Shown here: positions 52,220 to 60,222 of the stretch, piece by piece
Numbering within the stretch: position 1 is the first letter of the stretch
Layout: every line of letters starts with the position of its first letter
Source of the DNA: Lutibacter sp.
Lineage (GTDB): Bacteria > Bacteroidota > Bacteroidia > Flavobacteriales > Flavobacteriaceae
Reading direction: 5' to 3'
DNA length: 64,000 nucleotides
Assembly (NCBI GenBank): GCA_027449025.1
Contig: DAIDMK010000006.1
Coordinates: forward strand, 27,950 to 91,949
Position numbers and translations under genes: made by a program
Notes under the pieces: model-generated
The model's input: the letters and a program-made list of their open reading frames with translations, nothing else
What the model was told of the DNA's origin: nothing
Database searches by the model: none

Positions 52220-53257
52220 TTATGGATTTAACGGAATTAAATTTAGCCCGATTGTTTCTTCAAATCCAAACATAATATTCATATTTTGAACTGCCTGTCC
52301 GGCTGCACCTTTAATTAGGTTGTCAATCACACTAATAACAATCACCATATTGGTTCGCTTGTCATAGGTTACATATAAATCACAATAATTGCTTCCCCTC
52401 ACATCTTTAATGGCTGGTGTCTGTTCCCTTAACCTTACAAAAGGCGCATTTGCGTAAAAGGAAGCATAGCGTTCTTTTAGTTTCTCTTCATCTATTTTTT
52501 CTGTAGGCCGTGCATAAATAGTGGTTAAAATACCCCTATCTACAGGCAATAAATGCGGTGTAAATTGAATCAGTGTTTCTTTTCCCGAAACCTCATCTAA
52601 TATTCCCTGAATTTCAATGGTATGCCTATGATTTTTAAGTCCGTATGCCTTAAAATTGTCATTTACATTAGAATACATATTCACCGATTTCGCTTTTATT
52701 CCTGCCCCGGTAACACCCGTTTTTGAATCCACAATTATGCGTTCTGCTTTAATGAGGTTGGCTTTTAGCAAAGGTGCCAATCCTAAAATGGCCGTTGTAG
52801 GAAAACAACCTGGATTTGCAACTAAACTGGCTTCTTTAATTTTATCAAAATACAATTCCGGACTTCCGAAAACTGCTTTTTCTATTCCTTCCGGATAAAT
52901 ATGTTTTAGTTTATACCATTCTTCATAAACTTCCTTTGAATTCAAACGAAAATCACCTGAAAGATCGATAATTTTAAAAGATTTGTCTTTAAACCTTTTT
53001 ACAAAATCCATGGAAATACCATGTGGCAAAGCAAGAAAAACAAGATCGAGTTTGTAATCATCTATTTCATTTATCGACACCAATTTTTGATCAGCGATTC
53101 CCTGTAAAAAAGGATGCACATCAGAAAATAATTCTCCTGCCCTGCTTTCGGAAGTAATCATGGTGATTTCAATGCCTGGGTGATTGGTTAGAATACGCAC
53201 CAATTCTGATCCAGTATAACCCGTTGCGCCTATAATTCCTATTTTCTTTTTATCCAT
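52220..53257 (-). CDS. argC: N-acetyl-gamma-glutamyl-phosphate reductase
   Basis: The 345-residue enzyme reduces N-acetylglutamyl phosphate to the semialdehyde. It has the NADPH loop GIIGATGYTGSELVRIL, FLALPHGISMDF, the active Cys in LVANPGCFPTTAILGLAPLL, DSKTGVTGAGIKAK and HRHTIEIQGIL. Its start overlaps the end of argD by 8 bp. All expected motifs are intact. Confidence 0.96.
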   Translation of the reverse strand: MDKKKIGIIGATGYTGSELVRILTNHPGIEITMITSESRAGELFSDVHPFLQGIADQKLVSINEIDDYKLDLVFLALPHGISMDFVKRFKDKSFKIIDLSGDFRLNSKEVYEEWYKLKHIYPEGIEKAVFGSPELYFDKIKEASLVANPGCFPTTAILGLAPLLKANLIKAERIIVDSKTGVTGAGIKAKSVNMYSNVNDNFKAYGLKNHRHTIEIQGILDEVSGKETLIQFTPHLLPVDRGILTTIYARPTEKIDEEKLKERYASFYANAPFVRLREQTPAIKDVRGSNYCDLYVTYDKRTNMVIVISVIDNLIKGAAGQAVQNMNIMFGFEETIGLNLIPLNP

Positions 53258-54446
53258 GATTTTTTATTTCTTTTAATGATTTTTCTAATACTTCCATGGC
53301 CTTCTCCAGATCTTCATAAGGGATGTTTAAAGGCGGCACCAAACGCAACACCTTATCGGCAGTGGCATTTGCCAACACGCCATTTTCAAGCATTTTCAGC
53401 ACCAAAGGCTTTGTTTCAAAATTAAATTCCACACCTATCATCAATCCTTTTCCTCGAATTTCTATGATGTCAGGATTTTTCATCGCTGCAATTTTCTCTT
53501 TTAACCAATTGCCCTTCTCCTCAGCCTGTTGCATCAAATTTTCAGATTCAATAACTTCTAAGGTTGCCAATGAAGCTGCACACACCAATGGATTTCCTCC
53601 AAAAGTTGTTCCGTGGTCGCCAAATTCGATCGCCGAACTCACTTTTTCGTTTGAAAGAATGGCACCAATTGGAACTCCACTTCCCAATGCTTTCGCCAAG
53701 GTCATAATATCCGGTTCTACCCCAAAATGTTCTTTGGCAAACATTTTTCCTGTTCGGCCAACACCACACTGAATCTCATCGAAAATCAATACAATATTTT
53801 GTTCATCGCAAAAATTTCTCAATGCTTTTAAGAAAGTTATATCCACAACATTTACACCGCCTTCTCCTTGGATAGGTTCTATAATGATGGCTGCGGTATT
53901 GTTGTCAGTTGCTTTTTTTACAGATTCCATGTCATTAAAAGGCACTTGGGAAAATCCCTCGGGAATCGGCTCAAATCCTTTTTGATAGGCTTTTTTACCT
54001 GAGGCAATTGTTGCCAATGTGCGTCCGTGAAACGAGTTTTCAAAAGAAATAATATTGCCACCGCGCCCAATACTATGGGCATATTTACGTGCAATTTTAA
54101 TGGCGCCCTCAACAGATTCTGCCCCACTATTCGCAAAAAACACCCGATCTAAGCCTGATAATTCCACCAATTTTTTAGAAAGCATCACCTGTGGTTCACT
54201 CAAGTAAAAGTTTGAAATATGAATTAATTTGGCTGCCTGATCCTGAATTGCTTTCACCACTTTTGGGTGACAATGGCCAAGGCTGTTCACAGCGATCCCG
54301 CCCAGCATATCAATATATTCATTGCCTTCCACATCCCAAATACGCGAACCTTTCCCGTGGTCAAATGTTAATGGGTAGCGTTTAAAAGTTTGTAAATAAT
54401 ACTTTTTATCGAGTTCATCGTATGTTTTATTATCTTTTTGTGTCAT
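53250..54446 (-). CDS. argD: Acetylornithine transaminase
   Basis: The 398-residue class III PLP aminotransferase converts N-acetylglutamate semialdehyde to N-acetylornithine. Features are GSRIWDVEGNEYIDMLGGIAVNSLGHCHP, FFANSGAESVEGAIKIARKY, FHGRTLATIAS, LIFDEIQCGVGRTGKMFA, the PLP Lys in MTLAKALGSGVPIGAIL, and HGTTFGGNPLVCAAS. It is distinct from the ornithine transaminase at 9708. It lies between argB (16 bp) and argC (overlap). Confidence 0.95.
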   Translation of the reverse strand: MTQKDNKTYDELDKKYYLQTFKRYPLTFDHGKGSRIWDVEGNEYIDMLGGIAVNSLGHCHPKVVKAIQDQAAKLIHISNFYLSEPQVMLSKKLVELSGLDRVFFANSGAESVEGAIKIARKYAHSIGRGGNIISFENSFHGRTLATIASGKKAYQKGFEPIPEGFSQVPFNDMESVKKATDNNTAAIIIEPIQGEGGVNVVDITFLKALRNFCDEQNIVLIFDEIQCGVGRTGKMFAKEHFGVEPDIMTLAKALGSGVPIGAILSNEKVSSAIEFGDHGTTFGGNPLVCAASLATLEVIESENLMQQAEEKGNWLKEKIAAMKNPDIIEIRGKGLMIGVEFNFETKPLVLKMLENGVLANATADKVLRLVPPLNIPYEDLEKAMEVLEKSLKEIKNHG

Positions 54447-54462
54447 GGTCTATTTCTTTAAT

Positions 54463-55287
54463 TTATGCGGTGATGATGGTTCCAAATTTTTTATTTTGAA
54501 AAAGAGCTGAAATTTGCTCTGGTACAGTTCCATTGATAATTCTTGCCAGTTTAGCTCCTTTTTCTAAGGCAATTTCACAAGAATCTATTTTAGGGATCAT
54601 TCCGCCCTGAATACATTTTATTTCTTTTAGGTGATTTATTTCTGATACTTTAAGTTCATAAATCATGGAAGCAGGATTGTTTTTATCAAGCCTTAATCCA
54701 TCAACATCTGTTAAAATAATAAATTGTTCTGCAGAAAGTGCACCAGCGATATGGCCTGCAAATAAATCCCCGTTAATATTGTAATCGTTGCCATTTTTAT
54801 CAGATGCAATGCAAGTGATTACCGGAATAAAATCATTTTCCAATAACAATTCAATTAAGGAAGTGTCAACGCTTGCTACATCGCCAACTTGTCCTAAATC
54901 CACCATTTCTGTTTTTCCGTTTTTTGTATGTGGATGCAAACGTTTTTTGGCAATTACTGTTTGTCCGTCCTTGCCTGATAATCCAACTGCTTTATATCCC
55001 ATCTCACTAATTGTGGAAATTAAACTGCCATTTACTTTTCCTTTTAGTGCCATTTCTACATATTCCATGGCTTCTGGGCTTGTTTTTCGTTGCCCATCAA
55101 TAAACTCAGAATCTATATTCACTTCTTCCAAAGTTTGCTTGATAAAAGGACCGCCTCCATGAACAATGACCACTTGGTATCCCTTTTCTTTTAAATCGCA
55201 GATATTTTTTAGCACTTGTTTTTTAAGTGGCTGATTGGTCATGGCATTTCCTCCATATTTAAATAAGATTAGGTGTTTTTTTGTCAT
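54463..55287 (-). CDS. argB: Acetylglutamate kinase
   Basis: The 274-residue enzyme phosphorylates N-acetylglutamate. It has FKYGGNAMTN (ATP-binding Lys), VIVHGGGPFIKQTLEEVNIDSEFIDGQRKTSPE, AVGLSGKDGQTVIAK, YNINGDLFAGHIAGAL and GGMIPKIDSCEIAL. It lacks the longer N-terminal helix that usually accompanies arginine-inhibited hexameric forms, so feedback control cannot be assumed. First gene of argB-argD-argC-argJ, with a leader of about 290 bases that holds a dispersed repeat. Confidence 0.95.
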   Translation of the reverse strand: MTKKHLILFKYGGNAMTNQPLKKQVLKNICDLKEKGYQVVIVHGGGPFIKQTLEEVNIDSEFIDGQRKTSPEAMEYVEMALKGKVNGSLISTISEMGYKAVGLSGKDGQTVIAKKRLHPHTKNGKTEMVDLGQVGDVASVDTSLIELLLENDFIPVITCIASDKNGNDYNINGDLFAGHIAGALSAEQFIILTDVDGLRLDKNNPASMIYELKVSEINHLKEIKCIQGGMIPKIDSCEIALEKGAKLARIINGTVPEQISALFQNKKFGTIITA

Positions 55288-55465
55288 TATATTTTTATTT
55301 ATAATTTATAGAACATACCCATAAAAATTTATTTAGGAGCAGTAATAGGCATTGGATTGCAATTTTTGATTTTTTTGTAAACCTTAAAAGTCTTGAAAGA
55401 TTTGGATTTGCAACCTCGATATGAAATCAGGATTATAACTGATTGTGAATGATTATGAGTGATTT

Positions 55466-55570
55466 GATCTGTTTAAACTATATTTTTTAGCGGTAACAGA
55501 TGCTGCCTTCCTACCGACGGATACGGCATTAATCATCCGTTGTGTCAAAATTTGTAACACTCGTTTCAAA
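55466..55570 (-). repeat. Dispersed element, copy 2 of 3, in the argB leader
   Basis: On the minus strand it starts TGAAACGAGTGTTACAAATT (bases 55570 downwards), passes GATTAATGCCG and CTGTTACCGCTAAAAAATA, and ends GTTTAAACAGATC. Where copies 1 and 3 run into an ATG, this one has ATC. It begins about 12 bases after a -7 box, so it would be the start of the argB transcript. Confidence 0.75.
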
Positions 55571-55581
55571 TAATATTGTGA

Positions 55582-55589
55582 CAAATTTA
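55582..55589 (-). promoter_or_regulatory. -7 box TAAATTTG upstream of the argB leader
   Basis: This exact TAnnTTTG match on the minus strand lies 294 bases before the argB start. The long leader it implies contains repeat copy 2. Confidence 0.45.
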
Positions 55590-55705
55590 AGGCTATTACT
55601 TTAATTTACCAAACAAATATTAAAGTTATAGCTTTAAAAAGAATTATCATTTTTGATAAATTATGAAGTCCTGAAGCTGTCAAAAGAAAAAATAGCACAA
55701 AAAAA

Positions 55706-55726
55706 AGCCTATCAGAATGATAGGCT
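55706..55726 (-). terminator. Terminator of cspA
   Basis: There is a perfect 9-bp stem AGCCTATCA / TGATAGGCT with loop GAA, followed by a T-run on the minus strand, 27 bp past the cspA stop. Confidence 0.92.
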
Positions 55727-55752
55727 CTACTTTGTAAAAAGGTAAGTATATA

Positions 55753-55944
55753 TTAAATAACTTTTACATTCACTGCGTTTAATCCTTTTTTACCTTCCTG
55801 TAAATCGAATTCAACTTCGTCACCTTCGCGTACTTCGTCGATTAATCCAGAAATGTGTACAAAATGTTCTTTGTTTGAACCTTCTTCTTTTATGAATCCA
55901 AACCCTTTAGCCTCATTGAAGAATTTTACTGTCCCTTTACTCAT
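55753..55944 (-). CDS. cspA: Cold-shock domain protein (CspA family)
   Basis: The 63-residue protein is a single cold-shock domain with both RNA-binding motifs, KGFGFIK (RNP1) and HFVHISG (RNP2), and an acidic second half typical of Bacteroidetes (REGDEVEFDLQEGKKG). It acts as an RNA chaperone. The gene has its own -7 box 31 bp upstream and its own terminator, so it is monocistronic. The predicted leader is short, unlike the long cold-sensing leader of E. coli cspA. Confidence 0.95.
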   Translation of the reverse strand: MSKGTVKFFNEAKGFGFIKEEGSNKEHFVHISGLIDEVREGDEVEFDLQEGKKGLNAVNVKVI

Positions 55945-55974
55945 CTTTAAAAATTTTTAAAATAATATTAGCCA

Positions 55975-55982
55975 CAAATGTA
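55975..55982 (-). promoter_or_regulatory. -7 box TACATTTG of cspA
   Basis: This exact TAnnTTTG match on the minus strand lies 30 bases before the cspA ATG. Confidence 0.6.
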
Positions 55983-56249
55983 ACAATTAAATTTTATAAA
56001 TCATATATTTTAAAAAAATAATTTTCCCCTTGTAAAGAGCAGCAAATTAATGTATTATAAACAATTATGTTCTTTTTTAAAGGCTATTATCTTGGCATAA
56101 TCTGCCAAAAATATGATTGCAACTTCCGCTATTATTTTTTGGATTGGATCTTAGAAATCTGTTTAAAAAAAGAAAATTTCCGTCATTATAATGATATTCT
56201 GAAATAACCCTGCCTACAAGATAGGTAAGTTTATTTTTGACAGCCAATT

Positions 56250-57086
56250 TTATTTTTCTACAGGAAATTTTTCCAATTGCCCCCATTCTGCCCAAGAACC
56301 ATCATATAAAACCTTCTTATTTTCAGAAACCAAATCACTTGCCAATAAAATAATACAAGCCGAAATTCCGGAGCCGCAGGTAAAAGCCAGAGATCGATTT
56401 TCAATATCAAAATTTTCAAAAATTTCCCTTAGCTCCTTGACGGGTTTCATTTTTCCTTTATCCAATACTTTTTCAAAAGGAAGGTTTACGGAATTTGGAA
56501 TGTGTCCACTTGCCATATTTTCTCTTGGTTCAGGGATAAGACCGTCAAATCTTTCTTGGGAGCGCGCATCAAGCACCAACATTCTTTTTGAGTCAATATT
56601 TTCTAATAAGGTATTGGCTGCAACTACCAAACCCGATTGGTATTTAGCTGTGAAATTTCCTAAATAAGATGCTTTTTTATCGAATGGTTCTGTTGGGTAG
56701 TATTCCATTTTCCAAGCTGCTAATCCGCCATCTAAAACAGCAATTTCTGCATGTCCCATTACCTTGAATAGCCACCAAACTCTCGGACTTGTATAGATTC
56801 CCAAGTTATCATAAACAACAATCAAGCTGTTATTATTAATCCCTAATTTTCGGCATGAAGCTTCAAAAATCCTTTCGCTGGGAATCATATTTGGAATTGG
56901 ATTTTCCTTATCCAAAAACACCATTTCCAAATCAAAATAACGTGCGCCTTTAATTTGGATATTTGTAAATTCGGGGACTAGATTTGATTTATTTTCTCTC
57001 GGACTGGCGTCTAAAATTACCAAGTTTGGGTTGTCCAGATTTTCAAAAAGCCAGGTTGCGGTAACGACCGAATTTAAATTCATCAA
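56250..57086 (-). CDS. Thiosulfate/3-mercaptopyruvate sulfurtransferase
   Basis: The 278-residue protein has two rhodanese domains. The first (about 1-125) is inactive (VVTATWLFENLDNPNLVILDAS...GARYFDLEMV). The second (about 150-278) has the active loop FTCGSGISACIILLA, and the CGSG-[IV]-[ST]-A form points to 3-mercaptopyruvate over thiosulfate. SGHIPNSVNLPFEKV is also present. It transfers sulfane sulfur to cyanide or thiols. Two ATGs (57086 and 57083) are adjacent. It is 21 bp downstream of a carbonic anhydrase. Confidence 0.92.
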   Translation of the reverse strand: MMNLNSVVTATWLFENLDNPNLVILDASPRENKSNLVPEFTNIQIKGARYFDLEMVFLDKENPIPNMIPSERIFEASCRKLGINNNSLIVVYDNLGIYTSPRVWWLFKVMGHAEIAVLDGGLAAWKMEYYPTEPFDKKASYLGNFTAKYQSGLVVAANTLLENIDSKRMLVLDARSQERFDGLIPEPRENMASGHIPNSVNLPFEKVLDKGKMKPVKELREIFENFDIENRSLAFTCGSGISACIILLASDLVSENKKVLYDGSWAEWGQLEKFPVEK

Positions 57087-57107
57087 AATTTTAAATTAAA
57101 CGGCTGA

Positions 57108-57734
57108 TTAATGAAGGCGGTAAATTTCCCTGATATCTTCCAGTATTTTTTCAAAATCAATTTTTAAATCGATTAATTCCCCTGAATGAATATCAAAAAC
57201 CCAACCATGAACTGTGATGCATTTTTCGAGCAACGCTTTTTGCACATCAGCTGTTTTTAGCACATTTACACATTGTTCTTGTACATTTAATTCAACAAGC
57301 CTATTGTATTTTTCATCTTTACAAACAATGATATCGAGTTCGCTTTTGTGCAATCTGTAAACATCTCGTATATTCCGTAACCAAGGATTTAAAATTCCCA
57401 AATCTTCCGATTGCATAGCCGCTTTTACGCCACCGCAATAATAATGACCACAAATCACCACATGTTTAACCTTTAAATGAGAAACCGCATAATTGATGAC
57501 CGACATCACATTCAAGTCGGTATTTGGAACCATATTGGCAATATTTCTATGTACAAATACTTCGCCAGGCTGCACGCCCATCAGTTCTTCCGCAGAAACA
57601 CGGCTGTCTGAACAACCTATATATAAAATTTCTGGATTTTGACCGGATGACAAATTTTTAAAATAATTTTCGTCAATATGAAGCCTGTCTTTAATCCATT
57701 TTTTATTGTTGCTAAAAATTTCTTCAATGTTCAA
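57108..57734 (-). CDS. Beta-class carbonic anhydrase
   Basis: The 208-residue enzyme interconverts CO2 and bicarbonate. Zinc ligands are visible in YIGCSDSRVSAEELMG (Cys, with the Asp/Arg pair) and HVVICGHYYCGGVKAA (His and Cys). PGEVFVHRNIANMV and VHGWVFDIHSGELIDL are typical of the class. It supplies bicarbonate to biotin-dependent carboxylases (the ligase birA is elsewhere in the window). It is followed by a sulfurtransferase 21 bp later. Confidence 0.95.
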   Translation of the reverse strand: MNIEEIFSNNKKWIKDRLHIDENYFKNLSSGQNPEILYIGCSDSRVSAEELMGVQPGEVFVHRNIANMVPNTDLNVMSVINYAVSHLKVKHVVICGHYYCGGVKAAMQSEDLGILNPWLRNIRDVYRLHKSELDIIVCKDEKYNRLVELNVQEQCVNVLKTADVQKALLEKCITVHGWVFDIHSGELIDLKIDFEKILEDIREIYRLH

Positions 57735-57751
57735 TTTTCTGTCTTTTTAAA

Positions 57752-58435
57752 TTATTCCTTAATTTTCTTTACCATTATAGGTTCCCCATTTTCAAAATAT
57801 TCCCAATTTCCAATCTTTAGGTCATTTTCATAGTATCCTTTACGAAGCAGTTTTCCATCCACATCATAATATTTTGCGAGTCCGTGTAATTTACCGTTTT
57901 CATAGTGTAAATCGTCCAGTAAAATTCCTTCGGAAGAATATCGAAGCACATTTCCGTGCAATTCTCCATTTTTATAGGTTAAAACTTCTGTTATTTTTCC
58001 TGAAGCAAAATAAGTTGTGGAAATGCCGTTCAGCAGCCCGTTTTCATAATTTTCTTCAGAAACAATCGATTTTCCGTCGGTGTTATAATACAGCCATTTA
58101 CCAATCCTATTTATACCGTTCATACTTCCTTCACTTTGCAGTTTTCCATCATCATAAAAATAAGTTACTTGCGCAATACCACCTGCGGCTAAATAGGTTT
58201 TAACAATTATTGGCTGTTCGGGATTTAGTTCTCCATAATAGTTAAAAACGCCTATTTCCTTATCTGCCTCAAACCGACCTTCATAGCGAATGTTTTGATT
58301 GTCATAATATTTTTTCCAAACGCCTGTGCGCTTTCCCTTTGAATCGAGCTGATTTATTTTTTCCTGTGCAAATGCCGTTCCTGACACTATTAATATCAGA
58401 AAAATCAACAGGCAGTTGCAATATGAGTTTTTCAT
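57752..58435 (-). CDS. Exported MORN/YwqK-type repeat protein
   Basis: The 227-residue protein has a signal peptide (about 1-23, LIVSGTAFA-QE) and about eight MORN-like units with the pattern Y-x-x-G-K-L-x-G and W-x-Y-Y (RTGVWKKYYDNQNIRYEGRF, GIARQ-type ...LQSEGSMNGINRIGKWLYY, KLHGLAKYYDVDGKLLRKGYY). Databases often name such proteins YwqK-family antitoxins, but here the export signal argues against a toxin-antitoxin role. It is probably periplasmic or surface-located. The function is unknown. Confidence 0.8.
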   Translation of the reverse strand: MKNSYCNCLLIFLILIVSGTAFAQEKINQLDSKGKRTGVWKKYYDNQNIRYEGRFEADKEIGVFNYYGELNPEQPIIVKTYLAAGGIAQVTYFYDDGKLQSEGSMNGINRIGKWLYYNTDGKSIVSEENYENGLLNGISTTYFASGKITEVLTYKNGELHGNVLRYSSEGILLDDLHYENGKLHGLAKYYDVDGKLLRKGYYENDLKIGNWEYFENGEPIMVKKIKE

Positions 58436-58447
58436 GATTGTTTGTAT

Positions 58448-58885
58448 TTATTCAACTATTATGGTTTTTACCCAATCATACAATATTTGGTATTGATTCT
58501 CTGTCATTTTTGCATCCTTATGAATCAATAAATAACTTTTCAAGGGCATTTCCCGTTCATTTAACGCCTCTTTTAAATCTTTTATAAGATGTTTTTTCTG
58601 GTCGTTATTATAAGATGTCCATTCAGAAAAGTTCAAATGCTCTTTTCCGTCATTTACATGTTGTGCTAAAAACCATGATGCAGGCGCAATTTTATTATAC
58701 CATGGGTATATGGTAGAATTAGAATGACAATCGGCACATGAGGTCTGAATAATTTTATTGACTTCAACAGGAATTTCCATCACTGTGGAAATTGCATTTG
58801 TTTCATTTTTAGAATTATTTTTTTCAGGTCGTATAAATTGAATTAAAATGAAAACTGCAAATATTCCTAAAAGTACTTTTTTCAT
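58448..58885 (-). CDS. Haem-binding domain protein (cytochrome-like)
   Basis: The 145-residue protein has a single N-terminal membrane anchor (LLGIFAVFILIQFIRP) followed by one haem-binding domain. It contains the CADCH haem attachment motif (IIQTSCADCHSNSTIYPWYNKIAPASWFLAQHVNDGKEHLNFSEW) and a C-terminal region with MPLKSYLLIHKDAKMTENQYQILYDWV. The STIYPWY and APASW blocks define the family. It probably transfers electrons in the periplasm. It lies 3 bp after DUF1028 and 12 bp before the MORN gene. Confidence 0.9.
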   Translation of the reverse strand: MKKVLLGIFAVFILIQFIRPEKNNSKNETNAISTVMEIPVEVNKIIQTSCADCHSNSTIYPWYNKIAPASWFLAQHVNDGKEHLNFSEWTSYNNDQKKHLIKDLKEALNEREMPLKSYLLIHKDAKMTENQYQILYDWVKTIIVE

Positions 58886-58888
58886 AGA

Positions 58889-59875
58889 TTATAGTTTTAA
58901 AATTTCTTGTAATTGCTCGTCTGTTATCAACAATAATTTTGGCTTAATCAACCTTGGCGTTAACTCTTTCCATTTGCTATTTTGTTTAAAAATATTCTTA
59001 AAAATGATTTTGGCTTCATCTAACGCTCCAATATTTGCCAAAGTTACAGCATACCAGTATTTCATTTCCAAATTATCTGGATTTAATTCTTGCGCTTTCA
59101 TATAATTTTCTTTTGCTAACTGATTATTGCCAACTTCAACTGCCAAATCCCCTTTATTCATATAATCATAAGCCGTGTGAACAGTAAGCAAACGGCGCAT
59201 TTCCTTTAACGGATTATCATTGTCTTCCACACGTAAATCCACCACTCTATCTTCCCAACTGTTTCCGGTGCTTTTGGCTTTAACAACCAAAATTGCTGCA
59301 GATTGTTTGCCGCGGATGTCGCCTCCTTCGTTTTGAGCAGCCTCCATCGCCGCCAACATGCGTTCGGCCAAAGTTCCTGTTGATTTTTTGAAAGCCTCAG
59401 CCATCGCAGGCCAAACAGTATTTTTATCCATCAAATTTGCCTGAACCGAAAAATTATTACCAACAATATGCCCAGCTGCTTGAATGCAATTTTTACCTGT
59501 ATAGGCTTCCACATTGCCATTCACATCCAATATCGCCAACTGACGAACATCTCGACCTTCATCAAGTTCCAACAAGGATTCTACGGCTATTTTTGGTGTT
59601 AAACCATTTTCCAGTAAACTCAAACCTCTTGGACCAAAGGACGGATTCACAAACGATTGGGTAGCAACAACACCTACTCCAGCTTTTCCCCAGATTACTG
59701 ATGTTCCTACAGAAAACCAATGCGATTGCACCGCAACACCCATTTCACCAGTAACCGTATCTCTGGCTACAATGGAGTAAGTATGTGCAAAAGGTTGTTT
59801 TTTAGAATAAACTTGTTGTGAAATACCTTGATTGCCCATAATTAATCCAATAATTAATATCAATAATTGCCTCAT
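58889..59875 (-). CDS. DUF1028 (Ntn-hydrolase-like) protein with TPR tail
   Basis: The 328-residue protein has a signal peptide (about 1-19). The DUF1028 domain spans about 28-225: HTYSIVARDTVTGEMGVAVQSHWFSVG, VIWGKAGVGVVATQSFVNPSFG, GHIVGNNFSVQANLMDK, GDIRGKQSAAILVVKAKS. A short C-terminal TPR-like region (NMKGDL...NQLAKENYMKAQELNPDNLEMKYWYAVTLANIG) follows. The fold is related to N-terminal nucleophile hydrolases, but the substrate is unknown. It heads the run with haem-binding and MORN genes. Confidence 0.88.
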   Translation of the reverse strand: MRQLLILIIGLIMGNQGISQQVYSKKQPFAHTYSIVARDTVTGEMGVAVQSHWFSVGTSVIWGKAGVGVVATQSFVNPSFGPRGLSLLENGLTPKIAVESLLELDEGRDVRQLAILDVNGNVEAYTGKNCIQAAGHIVGNNFSVQANLMDKNTVWPAMAEAFKKSTGTLAERMLAAMEAAQNEGGDIRGKQSAAILVVKAKSTGNSWEDRVVDLRVEDNDNPLKEMRRLLTVHTAYDYMNKGDLAVEVGNNQLAKENYMKAQELNPDNLEMKYWYAVTLANIGALDEAKIIFKNIFKQNSKWKELTPRLIKPKLLLITDEQLQEILKL

Positions 59876-59939
59876 AATTTCGTGATTTAAAAAATAAAGA
59901 TATGCTAATCTTTTGTAAATTTATATATAATTTTTAATT

Positions 59940-60083
59940 ATGAGAATTTCAAATTTTTGGCTTTATACCATAATGGTTATGGCGATTTTGCATATAGTTA
60001 TTGGTTTTGCCTATTTGCTGTATAAATTATCACCGAAAAAAAACGATAAAGAAGATGAAATAGTGGAAAAAGACGCTTTTTAG
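59940..60083 (+). CDS. Single-pass membrane peptide, 47 aa
   Basis: This frame is too short for the ORF track. ATG 59940 gives a hydrophobic helix (YTIMVMAILHIVIGFAYLLYKL) and a charged cytoplasmic-type tail (SPKKNDKEDEIVEKDAF), ending at TAG 60081. The clean helix-plus-acidic-tail layout and its place in an otherwise empty gap between divergent genes favour a real peptide. No family recognised. Confidence 0.5.
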   Translation: MRISNFWLYTIMVMAILHIVIGFAYLLYKLSPKKNDKEDEIVEKDAF

Positions 60084-60222
60084 AACCTAATAAAAGTTAT
60101 ATTTAAAAGTTTATCGATATGCTTTTTACCGCATCACTCTTTTCTCATCGCTCTTTTTAACATTTTACTTCAAACTAATGTTTATTTGATTAATTTTACA
60201 CCTTTCAATCTAAAACTAGAAA

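Noticed and set aside
56077-56295. 72-residue minus-strand ORF
   Set aside because: It overlaps the end of the sulfurtransferase in another frame, has no domain and no promoter, and looks like a shadow.
57752-58435. YwqK-type MORN protein as part of a toxin-antitoxin system
   Set aside because: It has an export signal and no toxin gene is next to it. The name is inherited from loose family labels.
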